Positions 9,289-17,712 of a DNA stretch of 64,000 nucleotides are shown piece by piece. The number at the start of each line of letters is the position of its first letter. The first letter of the stretch is position 1. The notes under the pieces are model-generated. The model was not told the origin of the DNA. It saw only the letters and a program-made list of their open reading frames with translations, and ran no database searches. The DNA is from CADEED01 sp043747875 (GTDB taxonomy: Bacteria; Pseudomonadota; Gammaproteobacteria; Steroidobacterales; Steroidobacteraceae), in the NCBI GenBank assembly GCA_043747875.1, contig JAYTOI010000173.1, positions 26,204 to 90,203 of the forward strand, given 5' to 3'. A program made the translations under genes and the position numbers.

Positions 9289-10521
9289 TTGAGCACCACT
9301 ACCAGCTCGCTTGCGAGGCAAGCGCTTCAGCATCCCGATTTCGCGCGCTACGCCAGCGCGCGATTTGCCGCCACCCTTGCCTGGCAGATGCTCGACGCCG
9401 TGCTGCTCTATCAAGTGTGGCATATGACTGGAAGCCAGGCGCTCACCGGCACCGTGGGGCTCTCGCAATTCCTGCCGTTCGCGCTCCTGCTGCTGCCTGG
9501 CGGTCAGATCGCCGATCGGTACGATCGCCGTGCGCTGATCATTTGCGCATACGCGCTCGAAGCCGTTGCCACGGGCATCCTGCTCGTATTCACGCTCAAC
9601 GATGGTCGCGAAGTCTACGTTTGCCTGATCGCCGCCGCATTGTTAGGCGTCGGGCGCGCATTCTGGGCGCCTGCCGGTCAGGCAATGACGCCGAACCTCG
9701 TTCCGAAGAATCTGCTGCCCGGCGCCATCGCCGTGAACTCGGCGTTGTTCCAGGCGGGTCTCATCGTGGGGCCGCTGATCGGAGGCGTGCTCGCGTACCT
9801 GAGCATCGGCATAGCCTACGAGGTGGTCATCGGACTGCTCTTCGTGTCGATGTTGCTCATGGTTCGCGTACGGGCGGTGCGTGCCGAGGGCGCGGCCCAA
9901 TGGCATTGGGCCCAGGTGCTCGACGGCGTGCGGTTCGTCTGGAGCAAGAAGCCGTTGTTCGGCGCCATCTCGCTCGATCTGTTCGCAGTGTTGTTCGGTG
10001 GCGCCGTGGCATTGCTGCCGGTCTTCGCCGATCAGATCTTGCACGTGAGTGGCGTCGGTTACGGGCTGCTGCGCGCGGCGCCGGGCATCGGCGCGGCCGT
10101 GGTCGCGGTGTGGCTCGGGCTGCGGCCGATCGCGCGGGATGCGGGGCGCTGGATGTTCGGCGGCGTCGCGGTGTTCGGTATCGGCACCATCGTGTTCGGC
10201 ATGTCGACTAACTACTGGCTGTCGTTCGCCATGCTCGCGATCGTTGGCGCCGGCGACATGGTGAGCGTGTTCGTGCGCGGGCTGTTGGTGCAGCTGGAAA
10301 CCCCGGATGCAATCCGCGGGCGTGTGAGCGCGGTGAACTCGCTGTTCATCGGCTCTTCGAACGAGCTCGGGGCCTTCGAGTCGGGTGTGACCGGGCAGTG
10401 GCTCGGTGCATCGCGCGCCGTGGTGTTCGGCGGCATCGGCACTCTCGTCGTCGTTGCGAGCTACATGCGTCTGTTTCCGGCGTTGCGCAAGCTCGATCGA
10501 TTTCCGGAGCCGGTGCACTGA
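9289..10521 (+). CDS. MFS transporter, MFS_3/EntS-like
   Basis: A 410-residue major facilitator superfamily protein with about 12 hydrophobic segments, starting FARYASARFAATLAWQML, typical of the enterobactin-exporter-like MFS_3 family. The signature loop between helices 2 and 3 is LPGGQIADRYDRRAL. Helix 5 has the usual GPLIGGVLAYL. The frame is open upstream to about 9067, but no ATG fits the N-terminus; the TTG at 9289 (MSTTTSSLARQ) gives the family length and starts outside the neighbouring DUF885 gene. The substrate is unknown; members export siderophores, drugs or metabolites. The gene is followed by a long palindromic element at 10523-10618. Confidence 0.9.
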   Translation: MSTTTSSLARQALQHPDFARYASARFAATLAWQMLDAVLLYQVWHMTGSQALTGTVGLSQFLPFALLLLPGGQIADRYDRRALIICAYALEAVATGILLVFTLNDGREVYVCLIAAALLGVGRAFWAPAGQAMTPNLVPKNLLPGAIAVNSALFQAGLIVGPLIGGVLAYLSIGIAYEVVIGLLFVSMLLMVRVRAVRAEGAAQWHWAQVLDGVRFVWSKKPLFGAISLDLFAVLFGGAVALLPVFADQILHVSGVGYGLLRAAPGIGAAVVAVWLGLRPIARDAGRWMFGGVAVFGIGTIVFGMSTNYWLSFAMLAIVGAGDMVSVFVRGLLVQLETPDAIRGRVSAVNSLFIGSSNELGAFESGVTGQWLGASRAVVFGGIGTLVVVASYMRLFPALRKLDRFPEPVH

Positions 10522-10522
10522 A

Positions 10523-10618
10523 AGTGGTGCCGGGGCAAGGTGTTCGTGGTTCGCAACGAGGCTTCGCAATGCACGGAAGAACCTCCGCCGAACCACGAGC
10601 ACCTTGCCCGGCACCACT
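10523..10618. repeat. Palindromic element A (30-bp imperfect inverted repeat)
   Basis: The arm at 10523-10553 and the arm at 10589-10618 are inverted copies that differ by one extra G and one T/C change, flanking a 35-base centre. The element begins 2 bases after the MFS stop codon and would fold into a long hairpin in RNA, so it may act as a terminator. Its outer end, AGTGGTGCCGGGG, is shared with the element inside uvrA at 40788-40899, although the inner arms differ. This suggests a family of mobile palindromes. Confidence 0.85.
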
Positions 10619-10689
10619 CTTCCCATCCAGCCCAGTACCGCCCCAAGAGCTGGATTTACTCGCGCCCTGTACATAAATACAGTCCGCGC

Positions 10690-12234
10690 ATGGCGGACTC
10701 ATATAAAGGTCGTGGCGCTCTTTCGAAGCCGCCGGGCCGCTTCGACAAACTCACACAGACTCTCGAGCACGATGGCTGGTACGAAGAGCCCCCGTCCGAA
10801 TCGCTCGAGACCACCGTGCATGCCGAGCCTGCCCGCTCGATCATCAGTCGCAACGACTCCCCTGACATCGGCTTCGGCCAGAGCATCAATCCGTATCGGG
10901 GATGCGAGCACGGATGCATTTACTGCGCCGCTGGCGACACCCGGATCCTGATGGCCGACGGCTCGACGAAACCGCTCGCGAAGATTCGAACGGGCGACGC
11001 CATCTACGGCACGCGACGCGTGGGATGGGGACGTCGCTACGTGAAAACTCGAGTGCTCGCGCACTGGCGCGTGGTCAAGCCTGCCTACCGCGTGACGCTT
11101 GCGAACGGCACCACTCTGACTACCGGCGCTGACCATCGCTTCCTGAGTCACCGCGGCTGGAAATTCGTTACCGCTGCGCGCACCGGGCACGCGCATCGAG
11201 ACCAACTCGCGCTCGCCGACAAGTTGATGGGACCGGGCGAACACCAGCGCGATCTCGGCGGAAAAGTGGTGCGGAGCGCCGCGCGCCTGGCTGTCAAAAG
11301 CATCGAGCCGCTCGGCAAAGTCATGCGCCTCTACGACATCACCACCGGCACCGAAGACTTCATCGCCAACGGCGTCGTCAGCCACAACTGCTACGCCCGC
11401 CCGAGCCACGCATACATCGGGCTCTCCGCCGGCATCGATTTCGAAACCAAGCTCTTCTACAAAGCCGGCGCGGCGCGCCTACTCGAAGCCGAGCTCTCCG
11501 CGCCGAAATACAAGTGTTCGACGATCATGCTGGGCGCGAACACCGACCCGTACCAGCCGCTCGAGCGCACGCTCAAAGTCACGCGCTCCATCCTCGAAGT
11601 GCTGGCGCGCTGCCGCCACCCGGTCACTGTCACCACCAAGGGCGCGCTCGTGGCGCGCGACGTCGACGTGCTCGCGGATCTCGCGCGCGACGGTCTCGCG
11701 CGCGTGATGTTCAGCATTCCTACACTCGACGACGACATGAAGCGCATCCTCGAACCGCGCGCGGCGGCGGCCGCGGCGCGCCTGAGGGCCATGCGCGTGC
11801 TGGCGGACGCTGGTGTCACGGTCGGGGTGTTGGTTGCGCCCATCATCCCGATGCTCACCGAACATGAAATCGAATCAGTGCTCGAGGCGTCGCGCGGGGC
11901 CGGTGCGTCGCTCGCGGGCTACACACTGGTTCGGCTGCCGTATGAAGTGAAAGACCTGTTCCGCGAGTGGCTGGCCGAGCATTTCCCCGAGCGCGCCGCG
12001 CATGTGATGTCGGTGATTGGCGGCATGCGCGGCGGTCGCGACAACGATCCCGGGTTCGGGACCCGCATGCACGCCACAGGTCCAATGGCGCAGCTCATTC
12101 GGCAGCGTTTCGACCTTGCGTGCCGCCGGCTGGGGTTTCCGCAGGAGCGCGACTACCAGCGGCAGCTTTCGACGCATCTCTTCCGCCCACCGCTACGTAC
12201 TCATCCACAACTGTCGCTGGATCTGCCGCTTTAA
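10690..12234 (+). CDS. PA0069-family radical SAM protein interrupted by an intein
   Basis: A precursor of 514 residues made of a 359-residue radical SAM enzyme and a 155-residue intein. The host protein belongs to the PA0069/Rv2578c group related to spore photoproduct lyase; its substrate is unknown. The N-terminal part has GFGQSINPYRGCEHGCIY, holding the first two cluster cysteines (C72, C76) of CxxxCxxC. The third cysteine is the first residue after the intein (C234, in CYARPSHAYIGL). After splicing the motif is restored. Downstream are TDPYQPLE, VTVTTKGALVARD and a C-terminal region ending LSLDLPL. The start ATG at 10690 was chosen; the longer frame from 10540 would run through the palindromic element. 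Unless the intein excises, the enzyme cannot assemble its [4Fe-4S] cluster. Confidence 0.94.
   Translation: MADSYKGRGALSKPPGRFDKLTQTLEHDGWYEEPPSESLETTVHAEPARSIISRNDSPDIGFGQSINPYRGCEHGCIYCAAGDTRILMADGSTKPLAKIRTGDAIYGTRRVGWGRRYVKTRVLAHWRVVKPAYRVTLANGTTLTTGADHRFLSHRGWKFVTAARTGHAHRDQLALADKLMGPGEHQRDLGGKVVRSAARLAVKSIEPLGKVMRLYDITTGTEDFIANGVVSHNCYARPSHAYIGLSAGIDFETKLFYKAGAARLLEAELSAPKYKCSTIMLGANTDPYQPLERTLKVTRSILEVLARCRHPVTVTTKGALVARDVDVLADLARDGLARVMFSIPTLDDDMKRILEPRAAAAAARLRAMRVLADAGVTVGVLVAPIIPMLTEHEIESVLEASRGAGASLAGYTLVRLPYEVKDLFREWLAEHFPERAAHVMSVIGGMRGGRDNDPGFGTRMHATGPMAQLIRQRFDLACRRLGFPQERDYQRQLSTHLFRPPLRTHPQLSLDLPL
10924..11388 (+). other. Mini-intein (155 residues, no homing endonuclease)
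   Basis: In-frame protein intron. It starts with Cys1 (CAAGDTRILMADGSTKPL, splicing block A). Block B is TLTTGADHRFLS, with the TxxH signature. Block F is RLYDITTGTEDFIANG and block G ends VVSHN, followed by the Cys+1 nucleophile. All residues needed for class 1 splicing (Cys1, block B Thr/His, penultimate His, terminal Asn, Cys+1) are present. At 155 residues there is no room for a LAGLIDADG or HNH endonuclease, so it is probably immobile but splicing-competent. Base composition is like that of the host gene, implying long residence. Confidence 0.93.
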
Positions 12235-12359
12235 CATCACCGCGATGCGCTAAGTTGGGAACCACGGCGATCGGCATGCGGTCACAAAGTGATGATGCTG
12301 CGCCGTGGCATACTCGACCTGCGCATCGGTTTTCCAGCATTCGCCTTGGGAGCTCGAGC

Positions 12360-13040
12360 ATGAACACTATCCGCATGACATCTGCTCTCATCGGAGTCCT
12401 GATGCTCGGAGGTTGCATGCAAGCGCGCATCGAAGAGTCGCGCGAGCTCGCTACTCCACTCGCCAAAGGCGAACGCGTGGTCATCCTCGCGAAGCCCCAG
12501 ATCGAAGGCGCGGGCGCCGAAGACGAGTTCATGGACTGTGTCAGCGACGGGCTCGATGACGGCCGTCGTGGCGTCGCCGTTCACGACAACAACGATTTCG
12601 TCGACAACATGTTTCCCTGGTTCGAGCCGAGCACCGCGCCCGGCAAACCGGAAGCGCTCAGCGCGTTGCTCGCGCGGCCCGGTGTCGCGGACAAGGTCAC
12701 CGAGAGCGGCGTGCGTTATGTAGTCTGGCTCGATGGCAGCACGCGCAAGACCGACGGCGGCGGCAGCCTCGCCTGCGGGGCGGCACCCGGTGGGGCGGGC
12801 TGCGTGGGCTTTGGATGGTGGCAGAAGGAATCTGCCTACGAAGCCACCATCTGGGATTTGAAACAGGCTAAGTCGGCGGGTAGCGTGGGGACGAATGTCA
12901 CTGGAACTTCCGCCATCGTCGGGGCAATAGTCCCCATACCGTTCATCGCGCGCGTGCAGGCGACCGCATGCAATCGCATGTCTTCCCAGCTGCGCAGTTT
13001 CTTTTCGGGAACCGGCACTGAAAACGCCGGTACCCACTGA
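12360..13040 (+). CDS. Putative lipoprotein, first gene of the kinase/FHA/vWA locus
   Basis: A 226-residue protein with a lipoprotein signal (MNTIRMTSALIGVLMLGGCM, lipobox LGGC). The mature part has a conserved-looking strand KGERVVILAKPQIEGAGAEDE, which resembles the start of CsgG/FlgO-like or curlin-associated domains. It also has an acidic FVDNMFPWFEP stretch and a hydrophobic Gly-rich segment near the end (SAIVGAIVPIPFIARVQATAC). I do not recognise the family. Two cysteines (ACGAAPGGAGC) could form a disulfide. It begins 125 bases after the radical SAM gene and 25 bases before the next lipoprotein gene, so it is likely the first gene of the block. Confidence 0.8.
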   Translation: MNTIRMTSALIGVLMLGGCMQARIEESRELATPLAKGERVVILAKPQIEGAGAEDEFMDCVSDGLDDGRRGVAVHDNNDFVDNMFPWFEPSTAPGKPEALSALLARPGVADKVTESGVRYVVWLDGSTRKTDGGGSLACGAAPGGAGCVGFGWWQKESAYEATIWDLKQAKSAGSVGTNVTGTSAIVGAIVPIPFIARVQATACNRMSSQLRSFFSGTGTENAGTH

Positions 13041-13065
13041 TTACGACTTCCTGGAGGAGGTTCGC

Positions 13066-13956
13066 ATGCGCACTCCATATTTCATCCTGATCGCTCTCTC
13101 CTCGGCGATCCTCGCGGGTTGCGCATCGAGCAGCGGCGGCGGCATGCCGGCGCCCGGCGGTAGTGGCGGCATGCCCGGTGGCGATGGCGGTGGAGGTGGT
13201 GGATTGCCTGGCGGTGGTGGCGGCATGCCGGGCGGAATGCCTGGTGGTGGCGGCGGACTTCCCGGCGGAACGCCCAGTGGTGGGGGCGGGCTTCCCGGCG
13301 GAGGAATGCCCAGTGGCCTTCCCGGTGGCAGCGCCGGCCTTCCCGGCGAGCCGGGCGCTTCGGCTCCCTCGGCTCCCAGTCTTCCCGGTGAATCGGGCAG
13401 CGGTTCGAGCTCGGAAGGCTCCTCCGGCGATGGCAAATCCGGCAGCTCCACGCCCGAAGGTCCGGGAGGTGGCGCGCAGACTTCCGACGAACGACGCGAT
13501 GCCGGTGACAAGGCGCTCGACGATTCGCTCGGCGATTTCGATCAGACGCTGAAGAAAGAACAGGAGCGTGTCGCGAAAGAGCGCGATGCGCGCGGCACGG
13601 CCGAAGGCGAAGGCTCGGATTCTTCCGGCAGTTCGGGCGATGGTGCCGGTGGCGCCTCGGGCGGTGGTCGCGAAGGTGATTTGAAATCCGCGGGTACCGC
13701 TGGCACTTCCGGCAGCAGCGCGAGCTCGGATCCGGCGGGCCAACAAGGCGGTTCCGCTGAAGGCGGCGACCAGGGCAACAGCAAGAGCAAGACCAGCGGT
13801 GCCGGCGGTGGCGGCGCAAATCGCAATGTGACGATCGGCAGCGACGACGACATCGTCGCGCGACGCCTGCGCAAGGCCGCGGAAGAAGAAACCGATCCGG
13901 AGCTCAAAGAGCGTCTCTGGAAGGAATACAACGACTACAAGAAATCGGCGAAATAG
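13066..13956 (+). CDS. Glycine/proline-repeat lipoprotein
   Basis: A 296-residue predicted lipoprotein (MRTPYFILIALSSAILAGCASS, lipobox LAGC). Residues about 25-110 are almost pure Gly/Pro/Met/Leu repeats of the type GGGLPGG and GGMPGG. Then comes a Ser/Gly/Glu-rich region with a short helical patch (DDSLGDFDQTLKKEQERVAKE). It ends in a charged C-terminal domain IVARRLRKAAEEETDPELKE. The last domain looks folded, whereas the repeat region should be extended. Neighbours on both sides are lipoproteins. GGAGG at 13054-13058 is a good ribosome binding site. The biased composition makes database comparison hard; function unknown. Confidence 0.8.
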   Translation: MRTPYFILIALSSAILAGCASSSGGGMPAPGGSGGMPGGDGGGGGGLPGGGGGMPGGMPGGGGGLPGGTPSGGGGLPGGGMPSGLPGGSAGLPGEPGASAPSAPSLPGESGSGSSSEGSSGDGKSGSSTPEGPGGGAQTSDERRDAGDKALDDSLGDFDQTLKKEQERVAKERDARGTAEGEGSDSSGSSGDGAGGASGGGREGDLKSAGTAGTSGSSASSDPAGQQGGSAEGGDQGNSKSKTSGAGGGGANRNVTIGSDDDIVARRLRKAAEEETDPELKERLWKEYNDYKKSAK

Positions 13957-13985
13957 TTAGTGAATAGTTCGTGAGAGGTGATGCC

Positions 13986-15269
13986 ATGAATCTGAAAATT
14001 CTTGCCGGAAGCACGGTGCTTGCGATGGCGCTCGCGCTTGCAGGCTGCGTCACCGCCGAAACGAAGCCGATAACCAAGATCGAGGCCAGGCAGGCCACGG
14101 TACACATCCCCGAGGCCGAGTTGCTCGACGTGGGCGTCCGCGTGCTCGATCCGGGCATCCCGAAGAACATCGAGGGCGACGAAGAGGCGCTCGCGAAGAA
14201 GCGCATCTATCCCGATCTGCGCAAGGCCGAGGCGCGCTACATCCCGACGCTGCTGCGCGAGACGCTCGAGGCCACGGCGCAGTGGGGCGCGGTGCGCGTC
14301 ATCCCGAACAACGCGGAATTCGTCGACGTCATCGTCACGGGCGAGTTGGTCGATTCCAACGGCGGATTCCTCGCCATCGACATCACCGCCACCGATGCCG
14401 CCGGGCGCGTGTGGATCAAGGACAAGCGCTACCAGAGCCTGGTCGATCTCGGCGCGTACAAGACCACGGCGTCGATGAAGGCGCGCGATCCGTTCCAGAA
14501 CGTCTATTCCGAGATCGCCAACGACCTGGTCGCCGCGCGCGACAAGCTCACGTCGCTCGATCGCGAGAACATCCGCAAAGTCGCCAGCCTCAAGTTCGCC
14601 GCGGATCTCGCGCCCGAGGCCATGGCGGGCATGATCGCGGCCGACGCCAAGGGCGTCACCCAGGTAGTTAGACTGCCGGCCGAAGGAGACACGACGCTCG
14701 GGCGGATCGAACGCATTCGTGAACGCGATACGGCCGTGGTCGACACGGTCAACGACTACTACGCGAGCTTCCACGACAACATGGAAGACTCGTACGGCAG
14801 TTGGCGCCAGACGAGCTTCTCGGAGCTCGAGAAAGAGATGCGCGCCCGTTCGAGCGCGCGCACGCGCACCGTGCTCGGCGCGGCCGCGCTGATCGCCAGC
14901 ATCTTCGCGCCCAATTCGTGCAGTACGTACGATGCCTGCCGCATCAACAACGCGATGCGCACCGCCGGCACCATGGGCGGCATTGCCGCCGTGCTCTCCG
15001 GCATCAAGAAATACGGGGACGCGCGTACGCATGCCGACGCGCTCAAGGAGCTTACCCAGAGCTTCCAGTCCGAAGTTGCGCCGCAGGTGGTGGAGGTCGA
15101 GGGGCATACGCTGCGCCTCACCGGAACGGCCGAAGACCAGTATCGCGAATGGCGCAAGCTCCTGAAGAAGCTCTATCTCGAGGAAGCGGGTGCCGCGGCA
15201 GCTGCCCCGCCGCCGGCTGCTCCGGCCACCACCACGGCAACGAGCAACGTCAAGCCCCCTGCGAGCTAG
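13986..15269 (+). CDS. Putative lipoprotein of unknown family
   Basis: A 427-residue protein with a lipoprotein signal (MNLKILAGSTVLAMALALAGC). The N-terminal third contains a strand-rich domain (AELLDVGVRVLDPG, AQWGAVRVIPNN, VDVIVTGELVDSNGG) that resembles the nucleotide-independent lipoprotein folds seen in penicillin-binding-protein activators. That is a loose impression. The middle is helical (YASFHDNMEDSYGSWRQ); a hydrophobic, Cys-containing segment follows (LGAALIASIF-like, with NSCSTYDACRIN), and the C-terminus is Ala/Pro/Thr rich. The start ATG at 13986 gives the signal peptide directly. It lies 29 bases after the Gly-rich lipoprotein and 24 bases before the kinase, so it is co-transcribed. 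Confidence 0.82.
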   Translation: MNLKILAGSTVLAMALALAGCVTAETKPITKIEARQATVHIPEAELLDVGVRVLDPGIPKNIEGDEEALAKKRIYPDLRKAEARYIPTLLRETLEATAQWGAVRVIPNNAEFVDVIVTGELVDSNGGFLAIDITATDAAGRVWIKDKRYQSLVDLGAYKTTASMKARDPFQNVYSEIANDLVAARDKLTSLDRENIRKVASLKFAADLAPEAMAGMIAADAKGVTQVVRLPAEGDTTLGRIERIRERDTAVVDTVNDYYASFHDNMEDSYGSWRQTSFSELEKEMRARSSARTRTVLGAAALIASIFAPNSCSTYDACRINNAMRTAGTMGGIAAVLSGIKKYGDARTHADALKELTQSFQSEVAPQVVEVEGHTLRLTGTAEDQYREWRKLLKKLYLEEAGAAAAAPPPAAPATTTATSNVKPPAS

Positions 15270-15293
15270 CCGAATTCGATACTGTTCCCAACC

Positions 15294-17687
15294 GTGACAA
15301 ACCAGAACCAGGCTGGCACAAAGCTGTGCGGTCGTTTCGTGCTCATCGAGAAATTGGGCGCCGGCGGGTACGGCGAGGTGTGGCGCGCGCGTGACGAGAT
15401 GCGCGACACGGAGATCGCGCTCAAGATTCTCTACTCCCAGTTCGCGAATTCCGAGCCCGCATGGCAGGTGTTCCAGCGCGAGTTCACGCTCACCGCGCGG
15501 CTGAATCACCCGGGCGTACTGCGCGTGCACGAGCCGGTGCGCGGCCCGGACGCCACGGTGCTGCCGATGGTGCTCGCCACGGGCGGCGACATGCGCGTGC
15601 TGCGCGGCGCGTCGTACACGCAGATCCTGCCGAAGCTCATCGACATTGCCGCCGCGCTCGAGCACGCGCATTCGCGCCGCATCGTGCACCGCGACCTCAA
15701 GCCCTCCAACGTGCTGCTCGATGGCGCGGGCCGGCCGTTGCTCGCGGATTTCGGCGCGGGTGCCGCCGAAGGTGACGCGACCGGCGGCCCTCCGGGCTCG
15801 CCGTTCTCCGCCAGCCCGCAGCAGCTCGCCGGAGAGCCGGCGCGTCCCGCCGACGACATCTACGGTCTCGGCGCGCTCGCGTACGAGCTGCTGTCCGGCT
15901 ATCCGCCTTTTTACCCGGCGTTCGACGCGCGCAGGATCGCCACCGACGCGGTGCCGCGGTTGAAGTCCGTCAAGCCGATTCCGCCGCGCCTCGAGCTGCT
16001 GGTGTCGTGGTTGCTCGCAAAGCAGGGGCGCGAGCGCCCACCGTCGATGCGCCACGTCGCCGACGAAATGAGCGCGGTGCTCCAGGACACGCTCGGCTTG
16101 GAGAACAGCGCCGCCGACGGCGCGTCGGCGGCTGAAGCCGCCGATCAGGCCGAAAGATTGGGGGCGGACTTCAACAATGTCGCTCCGGCGATCGTTGCCG
16201 ATCTCCCATCTACCGCTGGCAGCGTGCGCGAGCTCGAGGAAATCGATCCGCAGATGCTGCCGCAGGTGGACCAGCTGCGCGCACAGGTGCAGCGCGAGCA
16301 GCGCGCGCGCAACCGGCGCCGTGGCATAGGGCTCGCGGCCGTACTCGTGCTGGTCACCGGTGGCGTCGCGTACCTGCTGCCCCGGCTGGCGCGCGAGCAG
16401 AAGGTCGACGTCACCGCGCTCGATGTGCCCGCTGGCCCCACCGATGCCGACGTCGCCGCCGAGAAACGCGCCGGCGAACTCGCGAGCCAGCACACCGCGC
16501 TCACCAGGCGCGTGATCGAGCTAGATTCGCGCGCCGCCGCGCAGTGGGGCGGCGGAGACTTCGCCGCCGCGCGCCAGGCGCTCGATCAGATCGGCGGCGA
16601 TCTCGAGCGCCGCAAGTTCGATGCAGTGACGACCCCGCTCGGCACCCTCGACAAACAACTCACCGAGATCGAAGCGCGCGTGCCGGCGGCGCTGGCCGCG
16701 CAGATCTCCGAGGGCAAACGCGCGTTGACGGCGGGTGAGTTCGAGAACGCGCGTCAGGCTTTCGACACGGCGCTCAAGATCGAGCCGGCCAATGTCGAGG
16801 CCACCGACGGCCTGGCGAAAGTGGCGGCGGCCAGCGGTGTCGTGCCGACGCTCGCGGATGCCGAGAACGCGGAAAGCGCGAAGAACCTGCCGAAGGCGCG
16901 CGACCTGTTCGCAGACGTGCTCCAGCGCAATCCCGGCAACGCCATCGCCACCGAGGGACTGGCGCGCGTCAATCGCTCCATCGCCGAGGAACGATTCAAT
17001 GCCGAGCTGGGGGCAGGTCTCGCCGCGCTGAACGCCGGGCGGCTGGCCGAGGCGCGCACGCATCTCGACCAGGCACACGCATTGCGGCCCGACAGCGGCG
17101 AAGTGTCGGCGGCGCTGCAACGGGTCGGCGACATGGGCGCCGGACGCAACGATGCCGAGCTCGAGCAGCGCGCTGCGCGGCTCGTGAACGAAGAGCGCTG
17201 GACCGAGGCCCTGGCCTTGTACGACGAGGCGCTGGCGCGCGATCCGTCGCTGCAGTTCGCCCAAAACGGCCGCGCCACGGTGGCGCCGCGCACGGAACTC
17301 GGCAACCGTTTGCAGGCACTCATTGACAGGCCCGAGCGTCTCGCCGAAGACGGCGTGCGCGTGGAGGCCGAGCGGATGCTGGCGCGGGCGCGGGCTTTGC
17401 CGCGCCAGGGGCCGGTGATCCGCTCGCAGGTGTCGCGTCTCGAGTTGTTGCTGCCTACGTTCAATCAGCCGGTCATGCTGGCGCTCGAATCGGACAACGC
17501 CACGGAAGTCGGAATTCAGCGCGTGGGGTTCCTGGGTCGGTTCGACCGTCGCGAGGTGACTCTGAAACCGGGCAAATACACGGTCACCGGCAAGCGCTCG
17601 GGGTTCCGCGACGTGCGCCGTGAGATCACCGTGGCGCCCGGACAGTCCGAGCAAACCATCGTCATCCGCTGCCTGGAACCGATTTGA
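15294..17687 (+). CDS. Membrane Ser/Thr protein kinase with TPR-like and PEGA-like C-terminus
   Basis: A 797-residue PknB-type kinase, GTG start. Residues 14-280 are the kinase domain: glycine loop LGAGGYGEV, ATP lysine K44 (ALKIL), catalytic HRDLKPSN (D134), DFG at 152-154. The activation loop is short and Gly/Ser rich. A single membrane helix (GIGLAAVLVLVTGGVAYLLP) near 345 places the rest outside the cytoplasm. Residues about 380-650 are repeated helices resembling tetratricopeptide repeats (ALTAGEFENARQAFDTALKI; ALNAGRLAEARTHLDQAHAL). The end (PGKYTVTGKRSGFRDVRREI) resembles a PEGA surface domain. Substrate candidates are the adjacent FHA proteins. All catalytic residues are present, so it should be active. 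Confidence 0.93.
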   Translation: MTNQNQAGTKLCGRFVLIEKLGAGGYGEVWRARDEMRDTEIALKILYSQFANSEPAWQVFQREFTLTARLNHPGVLRVHEPVRGPDATVLPMVLATGGDMRVLRGASYTQILPKLIDIAAALEHAHSRRIVHRDLKPSNVLLDGAGRPLLADFGAGAAEGDATGGPPGSPFSASPQQLAGEPARPADDIYGLGALAYELLSGYPPFYPAFDARRIATDAVPRLKSVKPIPPRLELLVSWLLAKQGRERPPSMRHVADEMSAVLQDTLGLENSAADGASAAEAADQAERLGADFNNVAPAIVADLPSTAGSVRELEEIDPQMLPQVDQLRAQVQREQRARNRRRGIGLAAVLVLVTGGVAYLLPRLAREQKVDVTALDVPAGPTDADVAAEKRAGELASQHTALTRRVIELDSRAAAQWGGGDFAAARQALDQIGGDLERRKFDAVTTPLGTLDKQLTEIEARVPAALAAQISEGKRALTAGEFENARQAFDTALKIEPANVEATDGLAKVAAASGVVPTLADAENAESAKNLPKARDLFADVLQRNPGNAIATEGLARVNRSIAEERFNAELGAGLAALNAGRLAEARTHLDQAHALRPDSGEVSAALQRVGDMGAGRNDAELEQRAARLVNEERWTEALALYDEALARDPSLQFAQNGRATVAPRTELGNRLQALIDRPERLAEDGVRVEAERMLARARALPRQGPVIRSQVSRLELLLPTFNQPVMLALESDNATEVGIQRVGFLGRFDRREVTLKPGKYTVTGKRSGFRDVRREITVAPGQSEQTIVIRCLEPI

Positions 17688-17712
17688 TCCGACCACGATC
17701 TCAATAAATAAC

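Noticed and set aside
10523..10618. tRNA-like element because of the GGTGCCGGG tip
   Set aside because: No acceptor/anticodon/T-arm arrangement; the sequence is a simple long hairpin.
13140..13370. Gly/Pro repeat region considered as a CRISPR array or satellite
   Set aside because: Units are short, irregular and in frame, coding for GGGLPGG-type repeats; there are no constant repeats with unique spacers.
13935..16493. Minus-strand open frame of 852 codons
   Set aside because: Mirror of the lipoprotein and kinase genes; the product is Arg/His/Ala-rich without motifs, whereas the plus strand has a clear kinase.
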